A DNA stretch of 64,000 nucleotides, taken from the NCBI GenBank assembly GCA_950106755.1, contig OX467082.1, positions 4,154,001 to 4,218,000 on the forward strand, written 5' to 3'. The notes beneath the pieces are model-generated. The model did not search any database. It saw only the letters and a list, made by a program, of their open reading frames with translations, and had not been told where the DNA came from. Each line of letters opens with the position of its first letter. Position 1 is the stretch's first letter. Shown here one piece after another: positions 22,812 to 34,121 of this stretch. A program made the translations under genes and the position numbers. Source of the stretch: Climacium dendroides (taxonomy: Eukaryota > Streptophyta > Bryopsida > Hypnales > Climaciaceae).

Positions 22812-22815
22812 TTAA

Positions 22816-23689
22816 ATGAAAAAAGTTGTGTTCATTTGAAAACAAAAATCTAAGAGCACACATGATCTTTTATCAGAGACTAAAAGTAAGTATGTACCTT
22901 CTTACATTCTCAAGGTTGTAGGTGAATCATTTGGACAAGATCGAATCTACTTTTGTTTGAAGTTGTCAAGAACTCGTAATATACTAACCTTCTATCCCCT
23001 CGATTGTTCTTCTTCGTAACATTTATAACCAAGCAATGGTCTTCTTCATGCTAAGAAGGTATTATACTTTGCTAGATGTCTGGGAGGGACTTCTTAGTTA
23101 ATTCAAGGATTGGGATTGGTTGAGGAGTCATATTATATCCTTTTTCAAGGATGTGAAAAGGACCCCTACCTCATTTATAAACAATGTTATGTCAAATAGC
23201 AATGAAATGCTTGACGGGATACCGTTTTTGTTGGCATGGCTCATAGAAATCACAATCTCTTCTATTTTAGTAGATGTAGTAAAGAGCATCAAAAATCATT
23301 TGCCATGAGTTTCTTGACACTTCGTACAAAAATGAGGTTTTTTGTTTAGGTAGTTTTTACCAGCCCTAGGTAGAATATGACTCCAATCTCATTCACAAGT
23401 TGACTTGGCTACTTGAGCCGAACTAATTGTTTGTTTGTTTTGTTTTTATGAAAGCACTGTTAGTTTTTAAAGGAAAAAAAGTAGCAATTGCCTCCTTGAT
23501 TCTGACCCAAAATTGAATTCAAACCCAAGTGAAGGTCTTTACAAATCATGAAAACAAAGTTGTAGTAATGGTCTCCAGGTTGCATTTAGGAGCCAACTGA
23601 GACCTGATTGCCCCCAAATAGACTAGTTCAAGAATCCGCACTTTAGGAGTTACCTTGATTTTGTCATGTCCTGTGTTAAGGTAGGAGGC
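22816..23689. other. AT-rich intergenic DNA
   Basis: Only a weak 62-codon frame (23120-23308 plus) without motifs is present. No gene is recognised. Confidence 0.5.
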
Positions 23690-24045
23690 TCAAAAACCAC
23701 TCATCCAAGGATTGGTCCACCTTTTTCATGTATTTTCTCCAATGGAAATATTTTTAGCTCAATTTTCAGACCAAGCCAAATACATACGGAATATAACACA
23801 AGTGGTTTCATATTTTTCAAAGCATTATTGAATTACTTCTAAATATTCAAACAAGTTGTGTCATAGGCACCTATTTATGACCCTAGGTCTTCTATAAACT
23901 ATTCAATTGCAACTTGTAAAGAGAAGTGGGGAAAGCAAGGAGAATGATTGGCTCTTGCAATAAATAATACTTTTTTTTCTCAATTCATTCAATGAATATA
24001 GAGAGATCAATTTAAGGACCATCTTATGTTGATTTCAAAGCTAAT
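23690..24045 (+). repeat. Dispersed 330-bp repeat, copy left of CPN60B
   Basis: It matches 29,885-30,215 in the same orientation. Shared blocks are GGTCCACxTTTTTCAT, ACACAAGTGGTTT, TTGAATTACTT, AAGCACCTATTT/GGCACCTATTT, CAACTTGTAAAGAGA, TGATTGGCTCTTG and ATTTAAGGA. The ends contain an ATTTAAGG motif in both copies. Confidence 0.85.
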
Positions 24046-24086
24046 TATAGGGACGATTCTAAATGCCAGAGCAAATTTTAAGCTTC

Positions 24087-24353
24087 CTACCTTAATGGTT
24101 TTGGGTGACCAGCAAACCAGTTCAGGACCCCGTTAGTGGCCATTCGTCTGAACACTCTAGCTGTCGAAGAACAAAACATTGTGGTTTGAGGTGTACATAC
24201 GTCAGCCTTGCAACGCCGCGAGGAACTCAAAGTGTCCATTCTAGCTGTCGAAGAACAAAACATTGCGGTTTGAGGTGTACATACCTCAACCTTGCAACGC
24301 TGCGAGTGTCCGATGAATGACTTTAGCAATTCCCGAAGAAACAAGGAATGCAC
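24087..24353 (-). CDS. Hypothetical 88-codon frame containing a duplicated 28-codon unit
   Basis: The frame lies in the GC-rich stretch downstream of CPN60B. Its middle consists of two copies of a 28-codon unit, each including CTPQTxMFCSSTAR, produced by an 84-bp tandem duplication at 24157-24306. Because 84 is a multiple of three, the frame survives the duplication. No homologue is recognised, and I see no splice or signal-peptide evidence. It may be only a chance frame in duplicated non-coding DNA or part of a CPN60B downstream transcript. Confidence 0.15.
   Translation of the reverse strand: MHSLFLRELLKSFIGHSQRCKVEVCTPQTAMFCSSTARMDTLSSSRRCKADVCTPQTTMFCSSTARVFRRMATNGVLNWFAGHPKPLR
24157..24306. 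repeat. 84-bp tandem duplication (one full unit plus 66 bases)
   Basis: The block beginning CTAGCTGTCGAAGAACAAAA at 24157 recurs at 24241 and runs to about 24306 with few mismatches (for example TGTGGTTTG against TGCGGTTTG). The first unit ends with about 18 bases (24223-24240) that are absent after the second. Confidence 0.9.
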
Positions 24354-24365
24354 CTGTTCATCCTA

Positions 24366-25281
24366 TCAAAAGACAATTTTGAGGCAGTCAGATGTCCACC
24401 CAATCTGTTTTTCTCCGCCTACTTCGCCACCTGAGTGCGTCCAATGAGTGGATTGTTCACATCTCCAGGCAACCTCCGTTGTGTCATGGCTTCCGAAACC
24501 AGCACTCTTGGGCGCTTCACTACTAGTTCGTGATTGTTGAGACTTGCTGTTGTAAGGGTGGCGTCGACACTGGTGCTGGCCTTCAAGGAGGAGAATGGGG
24601 TGTTTCGAAACAGTTTTGCTCAGAAACAACGAAGAACTTGGGGTGTTTGTTTGTGTGCGGTAATTTGCCTGTATGGTTACATAAAATGGGCAGAGCCAAT
24701 CGGGACTGAAAGGCTCTCGATACACAACGTAAATAGATCACCTCCGTTGCTTTCAAAAGGTACTGCAAGCAGGCCACTCAATACTGGCAGCAGTAGTAAA
24801 CAGAAATCCAGGAATCACAACGAACATATGCAAAGAAATAAAGATTAAAAATGAATTTATAAAATTCAGCAGGGATGTCAATCCTACATGCCCTGTTAAA
24901 AATCTGTGTCCTAAAAACTACGTAAAGTATCTGCATGAAGAGAGACAGCATATTGGACTCTGGAACAAATTTGATAGTACTAAGTAGTCCCTCTCCAGAA
25001 TCTGACGTTGCACTGGAAGATATTAAGGTCATCTCCGAAACCGAGCGCGCTACTCCAAATATTCCCGATACTAAAGCAATCGTCTCCACTACTAGGTCCA
25101 TCCATCGCCAAAAAATTGCAATCAGAGGCCTCATTCAAGAAGCTTAACATATCTCTCTAGTAACCGTATCCTGCAGTCCCAAATCAATCAACGTGTATTA
25201 AATACTTGCTTTCAGACATAGGCTTCAGTATAAAGTCCAGACAGAAGTTCAAAAGGATGAAACACACAAACCACAACTCAT
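24366..25281. other. GC-richer downstream flank of CPN60B
   Basis: This stretch between the 84-bp duplication and the CPN60B stop codon has moderate GC content and several overlapping short frames of 60-119 codons on both strands. None has recognisable motifs. The part next to 25282 is expected to include the CPN60B 3'UTR; I see no clear end point. Confidence 0.5.
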
Positions 25282-28200
25282 TCATTCCGTGGAAATACCT
25301 GATGCATCCATGGGATTCCCTGCTGGAGCAGGCTGTTCTTCCTTGATCTCAGTAACTACTACATCAGATGTCAAGAAGATCTTCGCTACTGAGGCAGCAT
25401 GCTCCAGGCAACACCTGACAACCTGAAAAGAATTGTTTTCGCAACACGTCTTAGACGATTCTAAAATATCGTCCCTAACCCCTAAGTGCCAACGAAATTC
25501 TCTTTGGAATCTAATAGTCAATTCTAATTTCTCCCGAACCATATTTCTACAAGATTGATACCTCCTGTTACCTTCATAAATCATTCATGTCGACACCTAC
25601 GTATGGAGCGTCCACTTTTAGCCACTTGGGCACTTAGGGAGTTAGGGGTGAACAAGCGACGTTTACTCAGCGGCTGCAGGACAGGTGTACAAAATACATA
25701 CTCGTATGATTCAAGACATACCTTGGCGGGGTCGATGATACCAGCAACCATGAGGTCCTCGTACACACCCGTAGCGGCATTGTAACCAAAAGATGAGTTG
25801 TCATTCGCCAATACCTGAAGATCATAAACACACGTTTGCGAAAACAATTAATGGTGACAAACACCTAACTCTTTCACCACCGGTAAGCTCAACAATAACA
25901 ATATCCCAAGTGCAACATACAATCTAAGCCCAGGAAATCTCTTGATGCGGTACAAACCTTCTCAACCACCACGCTACCGTTCACACCAGCGTTCTTAGCA
26001 ATCAGTTTCAGCGGGTAACACAAAGCCCGCCTCACAATCTCTGAACCAACCTGCAGAGAATTCAAGTGAATCTGTGAGGGACTGATCCAAAAGAAATAGT
26101 CAGTCAGGAGAATTCGAATCTCAACATGGCAAGCCCTTCGTGCTCCATTTCTAATACTAAAGTAACTGAGGCTACAAGTGATCCTGCAGTGTCCCACTAA
26201 CCTTCTGCTCATCATTGTCCAAAGTAGCTTTGATGGCATCCACTTTGCTAGCTAATCTCAACAAAGTACAACCTCCACCTACAACGATGCCTTCCTCCAC
26301 GGCAGCCTTCGTTGCGTTCAGCGCATCCTCAACGCGGAGTTTCTTCTCCTTCAACTCTGTCTCGGTTTGGGCTCCGACCTGAACAAACGGTGTTGCATGA
26401 GCTCAATGGAAATTACTCTGTAAATATCACTTCAAAGGTAAAGGGTACTAAAACTGTCAGGGACCTCATCCCGTCTCATATACTGAATAACATCAACTCA
26501 TCTACTCAATCTACTTGGTTGGACTCATTAGCAAGTAGTGCAAATAAGACATGGTTAAATGTCGATGGACAATCATCTTCGAATGGAGATGTGATTGTAT
26601 GCGGTCGTTTATAGTGGTCTACAACCTCCCACTTTGAAATTGCATAAGAGACTCTTACAAAGTTCTGATCTCAACAGATTTGGCTCTTGTACCCACAGTG
26701 ATCACTCCCAAAGCTCGCTCTCTACATGTCCCCAAATCTCACCCCCTACGTATGTAAATATACATACAGCGATGCAAAAAGCACATCTACCTTACCATAC
26801 CCAACAAGATGAAGAAAAGGAAAAGACAACATTTGGGCGTAGTAAAAAACATCATACGAATTTACATGCGAGGCTCATAAAGGTACCTGGATAATAGCTA
26901 CACCTCCAGAGAGCTTTGCAATTCTCTCGTTCAACTTCTCCTTCTCATAATCTTGCTCCGCTACTTCAATGAGATTGCGAATTTGGTTCACACGCTTGGA
27001 AACTGCGTCTTGTGTGCTCCCATCACCCACAATAGTGGTTGCATCCTTGGTGACGACGACCTTAGCAGCGGTACCCAACACTTCAGTGCCCACCTTATCA
27101 AGGGCCAAACCAATTTCATCACGAACCACAGTGCCGTTAGTAAGGATCGCAATGTCGTCAAGGTACTGGCTCTTCCTCTCACCAAAACCAGGTGCCTTCA
27201 ATGCCGCTACCTTCAGCGAACCCCGCAATTTGTTCACCACTAATGTGGAGAGAGCTTCCTGCTCAATGTCCTCCGCAATGATCAGGAGTGGAAATGCCCC
27301 ACGGATGGTTTCCTCCAAAATTCCAATCATATCGCGAGCAGTTGTGATCTTCTTGTCAACTAGCAGGAGCTGCATACATCCACCAATTTCTAGATTCAGC
27401 AGGAGGTAATCCTAAGCAGGCCACTGCACCCGTAGAGAAATAAGAGGCCCACACTGGGCATATTGTATCCATAAGTAGGTCACACAGGGATTTTAAAAAA
27501 ATAAATTTGGCCAACAAATGCAGAGTTCTTCGTTAACCGTGGTGACATTAAAACTTGAATTGCTTGAATAATAATTCACAAGATGGTCAATCAGACTGGT
27601 CATTCTGGAACAAGAACTCTCGGTTCTTCAGGAGTTAAAAGAAAAAGCTTCATTTACACGTGAAGAACGATACAAGCAAGAGCAACTTCGAAGACTAAAG
27701 ACCAAGTACTTTCACAGAACAAGAGACCAACTTAAACGATTGCAAGTCGAAAATCAATTGTTCTGACCAGAAACCAACCAAAAGGATTAACCATATACTC
27801 TAGAATACCCGCCCTTCCATCTTCTTGTGACCACAAACAAAGTGCTAATAAATTACTTGTTAGGCATCCAGAAGGCAGTCAAAAGCATACCCTGCAGTTG
27901 TCGTATTCCACAGACATCTTCTCTGGGTCAGTCACAAAGTAGGGAGAAATGTAACCCCTGTCAAATTGCATGCCCTCGACCACATACAGGCTGTTTTCAG
28001 CACTCTTTCCTTCCTCCAAAGTAACCACACCCTTGCGTCCTACTTTGCTCATGGCTTCCGCAATCATCTGCCCAACCTCAGGATTGTTACCGGCACTCAC
28101 GGCGGCAACATCAGCCAATTCACTGTCTTCGACCTGTATAACAAAAAGCACAATCAAACACCAACTACACCAAATGACCAGCACATAATACATAATACAC

Positions 28201-29448
28201 TCAAAAGACCTGGAAGAGGAAAAACGATGGCAATGAGAAAGCTCCCTGGAACCAAAAAACCCATCCACAGTAGGCAGCTTTATCACTTACTTCCTTAGAA
28301 AGTTTCTTCAACTCCTTGACCAAAGCAACCACGGTTTTGTCAATGCCCCTGGTGATTTGTACTGGATTTGCTCCTGCTGCAACAACCTACATATTTGCGC
28401 GAAGGTTCATCAAGCTAGGCCCCGTAATATACATCACAGACAAGATCAGTCGAAAGGGATAGCAGCAAACAGGTATTGAACCCTAAAGGATCAAAGATCC
28501 ATGGTTTTGAAATGACAAATTCGATTGATCGTATTGTGATAATAATAGAATTAAGATAGGAACAAATTCTAAATCATGAAAATCAATGAAAAACATTGCA
28601 TGCGTAGGTCAGAGAGTTAAACCAGCATGAGGCACCATCTGGGCTTATTGGTCCATTAAGGGTTAATGCAAACCATCACGTAGGAAATTGGGAATCTACC
28701 TTCACACCCTCAGCAATGAGCCCTTGTGCAAGAACGACAGAGGTGGTGGTACCGTCACCAGCCAAGTCATTCGTTTTGGCGGCCGCCTGCCTGACCAATT
28801 TGGCACCAATATTCTCAACCGCGTCCTCGAGCTCAACCTAATGGTCATTCATCACGTCAAGTGAACAAGTTAGGTCCACGGTTAGATTTGCCTGTCAAAC
28901 CTGCTCAGAACTCTCTCAAATCAACACTCCGAGAAACGCAAGGATTGGGAACACCGACCTCCTTGGCCACGGTGACACCATCGTTCACAATTCTCGGTGA
29001 CCCATACTTGCTTTCGAGCACCACATTCCGGCCCTTGGGTCCCAAAGTGACGCCAACGAGATCCGCAAGCTTGTCAACTCCAGCCTGCTCATCACAGCAA
29101 AGAAGCACGTAAGTGTAAGAACGTGAATGGGAACAAATCTCTTCCTCATTCCACATTCACGTAGAAGGAAAAACGCAAAACCCCGCCCAAAATTCAAAAC
29201 CCCAATCTTCACACCTGCATTCTCTTGATAGCGGAGCCATCTTTGTTGAAGTGGAGGTCCTTGGCGGCCTTCACGGTCATTTGCTGTGCCATCCGTCGTT
29301 GCCTCGGCAATTGCTGCTGCTTCCCAAACCCTACACGCCCAATGGCAGCGGCGGAGCTCAAAGAAGAAGAAGCGCCGTTAGCCTGCTGGCTCCCAACCCT
29401 GAGAGAAGCAGTAGCAGCGCCAGCCATGGCCATGGCGGTGGCAGCCAT
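25282..29448 (-). CDS. CPN60B: Plastid chaperonin 60 subunit beta, complete, 10 exons
   Basis: This encodes the beta subunit of the chloroplast GroEL-type chaperonin, an ATP-driven folding cage in the stroma that works with CPN60 alpha and CPN20/CPN10. Coding exons in transcript order are 29215-29448, 28959-29084, 28700-28837, 28291-28386, 27891-28133, 26887-27369, 26202-26378, 25958-26050, 25722-25814 and 25282-25422. All junctions are GT-AG and the sum is 607 residues, close to the usual length of about 600. Residues 1 to about 55 are rich in Ala, Ser, Gln and Arg and look like a transit peptide, followed by [10 protein letters not shown]. The ATP-binding motif GDGTTT lies near residues 147-152. 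The apical and hinge part is in exon 6 (161 aa) and the C-terminal equatorial part ([19 protein letters not shown]) in exons 7-9. The tail lacks a GGM repeat, as expected for plastid forms. The start is the first ATG of the exon-1 frame. The gene sits in a GC island between AT-rich repeats, and several introns carry small inverted-repeat elements. Confidence 0.95.
25473..25648. mobile_element. Small TIR element in CPN60B intron 9
   Basis: The left end CCCTAACCCCTAAGTGCC and the right end GGCACTTAGGGAGTTAGGGG pair over about 18 bases with a one-base gap. The element is about 176 bases and lies wholly in the last intron, away from both splice sites. Its ends resemble the CCCCTAAGTG terminus of the foldback element. 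Confidence 0.65.
26410..26775 (+). repeat. Repeat in CPN60B intron 6 shared with a RAD5-like intron
   Basis: It fills most of the 508-base intron 26379-26886 and is similar to 63,012-63,362. Matching blocks are TTGGACTCATTAGCAAG, TTTGAAATTGCATAAGA and GCTCTTGTACCCA, with weaker similarity between. Both copies lie in introns of minus-strand genes in the same orientation. Confidence 0.75.
28481..28662. mobile_element. Possible TTAA-CCC type element in CPN60B intron 3
   Basis: Left CCCTAAAGGATC and right GGTCCATTAAGGG followed by TTAA form an imperfect inverted pair spanning 182 bases inside the intron between exons 3 and 4. The left flank is TGAA rather than TTAA, so the call is weak. Confidence 0.4.
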
Positions 29449-29884
29449 GATGCAGCAACAACCTCACAAATCCTTCCGCAACTATCTGCTCCAACAGAAT
29501 GCAAAGCAATGCACAACTAAGGAACGTCCACAACTGCAATTACACAGCGAATGCTATGAAATTCCACGAGATAAGGTCACTGCAAGCAGAGTCCTCTAAC
29601 TTAACGCCGAGAATGTCCAGAACCTTCTCTCTCCTCCCCAAACCCCTGCACTCCATCTTGTCCGATGATGTTTGGGGTTTTGCACTAATACCATGCCGAT
29701 GTTGATACTGGTACCCGGAAACACCCGGCAGTTGCTGTTCCAGTTCAGTGGACTTCAAAGACTGTTTTTTCATTTTCCGTGTCTTTTTCAGTCAATAGTT
29801 TATTGTAGAGGAAAACCCAGTTTGAACTGAAACAGGGATTGATGTCAAAGGAAGGTTTAACTAAGAATAAGGTAGTATGCTCTA
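29449..29884. other. Promoter and 5'UTR flank of CPN60B
   Basis: These are about 430 bases upstream of the CPN60B start. Composition falls from moderate GC near the gene to AT-rich beyond 29780. No convincing TATA box or named element could be assigned. Confidence 0.5.
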
Positions 29885-30215
29885 AAAGCAACCATTTAAG
29901 GGATGGTCCACTTTTTTCATAGGTTTCTATAAACAGAAATTTTTTAGATCATTTTTCAGAGAAAGATAAATAGACGTGGAACCCAACACAAGTGGTTTTG
30001 TATTTTCCAAAGCATTTTTGAATTACTTGTAAATTTTCAAAGATATAGGGCATAAGCACCTATTTGTGTTCATAGGTCTCCCAAAATCTGTTCACTTGCA
30101 ACTTGTAAAGAGATGTGAGGAAATCAAAGATGATGATTGGCTCTTGTAATAGAAAAACAATTTTTCCTAAATTCATTCAATGGCTAAAGTGATCCATTTA
30201 AGGATCACTTCCATT
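29885..30215 (+). repeat. Dispersed 330-bp repeat, copy right of CPN60B
   Basis: Partner of 23,690-24,045 in direct orientation. Its two ends, CATTTAAGGGATGGTCCACT and, reversed, a TTAAATGGATCACTTT-like sequence, are similar. This suggests a MITE with degenerate inverted ends rather than an LTR. Confidence 0.85.
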
Positions 30216-31640
30216 CTTTAGCTAATAATGTGGTTGATTTGAAGGAGAGGGGTGGTTTTATAGGAGACTACCTTTGGACCCCAAAGAGTTTAGTCCCGAG
30301 TTTTTCTCAAACTTTGTCTCTTAGTCCCGCATTGCACACACTTTACAATTACCCCTTCAAAGATGCTCAAGATTCAAAGTGTTAAATGGATGACTTCACT
30401 ATTAATTGTAGAAACAAAGAATGCACTCATTAGTTCAACAATTGAAGCATTTTGGTGACTACCTTGATCATGGGGAGGCACGTCCTTCTAGGATTAACTC
30501 TAATGTCTTGCATCCACTTTTTGACAAACATTTCAACTATCATTGAGGCTCTCCCAAAAAATTGTTGTTTTGAGTGTGGATTTAAGGTGGAAAATTAACA
30601 TTCAATTGGACACATTCAATGATTGATGTGAAGTGCTATGAAAAGATTTTTAGACAATTCCATTGGTAGGTCGACTTCCTCTCTAGTATTTACTTAAAGA
30701 GTTGAGTAGAAGCATTCTAAATAATTACAATAGAAGAAGGTGAAGAAGGCTAATTCCAATTTGAAAAAACATTTATATTTAAAGTGTCTATTGGAAATGG
30801 TTCAACTATCTAAGCCTCATGATCTTATAGGACAAATTTCATGCTTGATGCATCTACTAGGAGGTAGACCCTAGAAAGAACTAACATGAAAAATTCTCAA
30901 GTCCCTGTATGATGATGTCATTTAACCACCCACCATAGTTGGGTGGGCTATAGTAGTAAGCATCAAGCATCGTGCCAAATTCCGGATTTTAAACCCATGA
31001 CTACTTCACTAGTGCATCAAGGCCAAACAACATGGTAATGAGTTTGAAATTGCAATAGCAAAATGCAAAGCACCCAATTTAGGGTTATATTTCTACTAAA
31101 AACTAGCAAAATATAATTAATACAAATTCTATCTTAATACATGTAATCACTTAGAGTATATCATTTGAATTATCATCTTTCCTTCTCCTTGAATATTGCT
31201 CATCACTTAAATATTTGAGTTGTATTGAAAAACATTCTTCAATTGATGCCTTTATCCTTTTAGAAAGCCAAGCAAAAATATTGTTGCACAATGTCTTGAG
31301 CTCAAGAATAAAACTTTACCAATATTTACAATTTTTATTCAATTCCCCCAAACAGTGATTGTAAGGCTTTTGAAATTAATCAATTGTTGGCAAGGAGAAC
31401 CATGGAAAGGATGAAGCATCTCCCAAGCTTCAAAATGTTTATTTAAATAGTTACATGAAAGTCTTTTGTAATTTATTGCTTAACGACCCTTTGTAAATTA
31501 TAATTACAATAAATATCAATAACTACATTATGAACTCATATATTTCATATAGACCATTGGCTATGGTATACATAATATTAATAATAATGTGTATTGGCAT
31601 GATGACATCCTTAAAGTATAGATCAAATAATTATAATTAT
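30216..31640. other. AT-rich intergenic DNA
   Basis: No gene or repeat could be recognised in this stretch. Confidence 0.5.
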
Positions 31641-31863
31641 CCCTTGAAAGGCCTAAAAATCTTTTGCAGTCATATAGTATACTACGAATTTGGTGGTATT
31701 TGATCAAAAAAATATTAACCAAATACTTTTCATTACAAAGTAAATTAATAATCTCGATAGTATATAAATAACAATGTATCACAATTCATCTATTAAATCA
31801 CAATTGAAGAGTTATAAAGCTAAATACGCTTTGTATAGAAGGACCCCAAGGGCCTTTCAAGGG
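31641..31863. mobile_element. 223-bp TIR element with TTAA/TTAT flanks
   Basis: A perfect 13-base inverted repeat CCCTTGAAAGGCC is at 31641-31653 and 31851-31863. The left flank is TTAT and the right flank TTAA, so the site resembles those of the TTAA-CCC elements although the internal sequence is unrelated. Confidence 0.75.
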
Positions 31864-32932
31864 TTAAGGAAGTGAACCTCTTCTTATGATTAATCCATAA
31901 TGAAGTCATAGAATGGAGTATATTGTTGACTAATACAAATTTATAATCTAAAAATGAAGAAATTTACAACAATAAAAAAATAACACCTATTTTCAATTTT
32001 AATTATCTAATTTGCTAAAATTCAAAATTTTATACTTTAATGGACTAGAATCATCCCAAAATGGAAACAATGCTTGTACTAAATTTTTTTAATCTAGTAA
32101 TAAAATCCCTCAAAATAGTTGGCAATTATGGGTTTGAATCCTTGGTTACTCCTTATTGATTGATGTTTTTTGAACATTTAACTTCTAATTTGGAAATGAC
32201 TAACCATATATCTTACCCCCTAAAAATTCATGAGTAATTTCTACCCAAAACATTTTCTAGCTATTATTTTTAGTGCAAAGAGATATGGTGAAAAAATATT
32301 TAATTTTCATAGTTAACCATAGGATATTGTATTAGACTTGTATAAAAACGTAATGAAAAAAATTCCAAAAAATTGACCATGTAAATTGTGAGATACAATT
32401 ATTCAAAGTAAAAAGAATAGATTGTTCTATACCTTGCCATGATAGTTTTTCAAACTTTGAATCCTATTATTTTAAATTTTTTGCACTACAAAGTTTTGAA
32501 GTTAAAATCTTTGTAGTGAAGAATTGAATAGGAAGTCTAAGGAAAAAAATCCAAAAAGAAATAAATTGATATTCATTCTTTAAATAATTATTGAGAAGAA
32601 GTAGATAAAAGATGGAAGGAAAAATTAAATCTTTAATAGTTTAAAATTTAAAATAGATTTGAAATATGTCAATCTTGATGTTGAAGTTATTTCAACAAAT
32701 AGTCTAAGCCCCAATGGATGTGTTCAATTGAAAATTTGTGAAAATTTAATCTACAAACAAATTATATCTATTATTTTTTATAGGTAGGTTATGATTGCCC
32801 CCAAAGAAGAATCTTCATAACTTTTATATCACTAATTCATATAAAATTAATGAATCAAAGCTTTCTATATAGAATTAAATACACTCTACAAGGAAAAAAA
32901 ATTAATAAAATTAATTTTAAGGCCATATTCAT
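31864..32932. other. AT-rich intergenic DNA
   Basis: It holds the repeat segment 32,791-32,930 that resembles 240-375; otherwise nothing is recognised. Confidence 0.5.
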
Positions 32933-33168
32933 TATATTGAGACTTTTCGCAGTCTCATTTTTATTTTCAAATCGAAGATAAACAGCTTTATCTCTTTGTT
33001 AGTATTTTGTTATAAATAGGTAACAACACCAACTATTAGAATTTTATTTTAGAATCACTATTTGAGCATTATTTATTCTTGGTTTCAATTATTATTTTTG
33101 TAAATGAATTTATAATATATAGCATTCTGTCTCAAAATCTGCAAAAAGTTTGAATATAACAAATATGG
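32933..33168 (-). mobile_element. MITE family N, copy 2, inverted relative to copy 1
   Basis: It begins CCATATTCATTATATTGAGA and ends AATATAACAAATATGG. Read on the minus strand it parallels copy 1, including the blocks AAGAATAAATAATG, CAAATAGTGATTCTAAAAT and AGTTGGTGTTGTTA. Confidence 0.87.
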
Positions 33169-34121
33169 TTATTTTTGAGTTTTTTTGGTTAATGTTGTAG
33201 TCGTTGCCTAAGCTTGATCATTTTGTGATTAGATAGACATACTTTTTTCTTCCATGCACCAATTGAAATAAATATTATATTTATAAAAATTAAGTACGTT
33301 GACTTCTCTTACCTTCAAAAAAAGGTTAAAAAGATTTTGGCAAAATTTGACATCATATGAACATGTCCAAAATCCTCCAAAAAACATTTTGGGATTTTGA
33401 ACCATTACGACTTAATTCCTCTAAGTTTTGGATTTATTGCAGTTGTTCAAAATGGAGTGCTATAATTTTGAATTTAAAATCAAAAAGATGATCTACAAAA
33501 TAAATAAATAAATCATAAAGTCATATGTTTTTTTGTTGCTATGAGATTATACACAAACCACATGCCCTGCAATTATTCACAAGTTTAATACATTCAGTAC
33601 TAACATTGTTAATTTTAATATTCAAATACCATATTATGAATATATATTATGACGTAGTATTAAAAAATTACACATGCATCTAACATATAATTTATATTCT
33701 TTCTTTGCAAAATGTTGATTAAACAACTACTACAAAAAATAAGTATGATGCATATAGATATGGTATTTGTATAATATTTTATATTATTTGTATTTGATCT
33801 TTGTAATAATATGTAAATATTATCAAATTAATATATATTTCTATATTTTTTAAAGTTTTTGAATTAAATATTTTTGTGAACTAAAAAATAAATAATCTAT
33901 TGATCATTCAAAAATAAAAATTATAATCCTACAACAAGATGATGTATTGACAAATTACAAAAATTATTTCTGTTTCTTTTGAAAGTAATTTTTTTTGTAA
34001 TAAATTCTTGAGTGTTGTGATTTAAATACATTTTTCATTTTTACTTTAGTCTTAAACAATGCTTTTCATATAATGAGATTTTGGTATTAAATATAAGACA
34101 TATATCAACAATTATAAATAC
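33169..34121. other. AT-rich intergenic DNA
   Basis: Extremely AT-rich, with no frame or repeat I can support. Confidence 0.5.

Noticed and set aside
26969..27409. 146-codon plus-strand frame
   Set aside because: It is antisense to CPN60B exon 6, whose minus-strand translation is clearly the chaperonin.
23690..30215. CPN60B as cargo of an LTR-type element bounded by the 330-bp repeats
   Set aside because: The repeats lack TG...CA ends, primer-binding site and polypurine tract, and the gene keeps all its introns.
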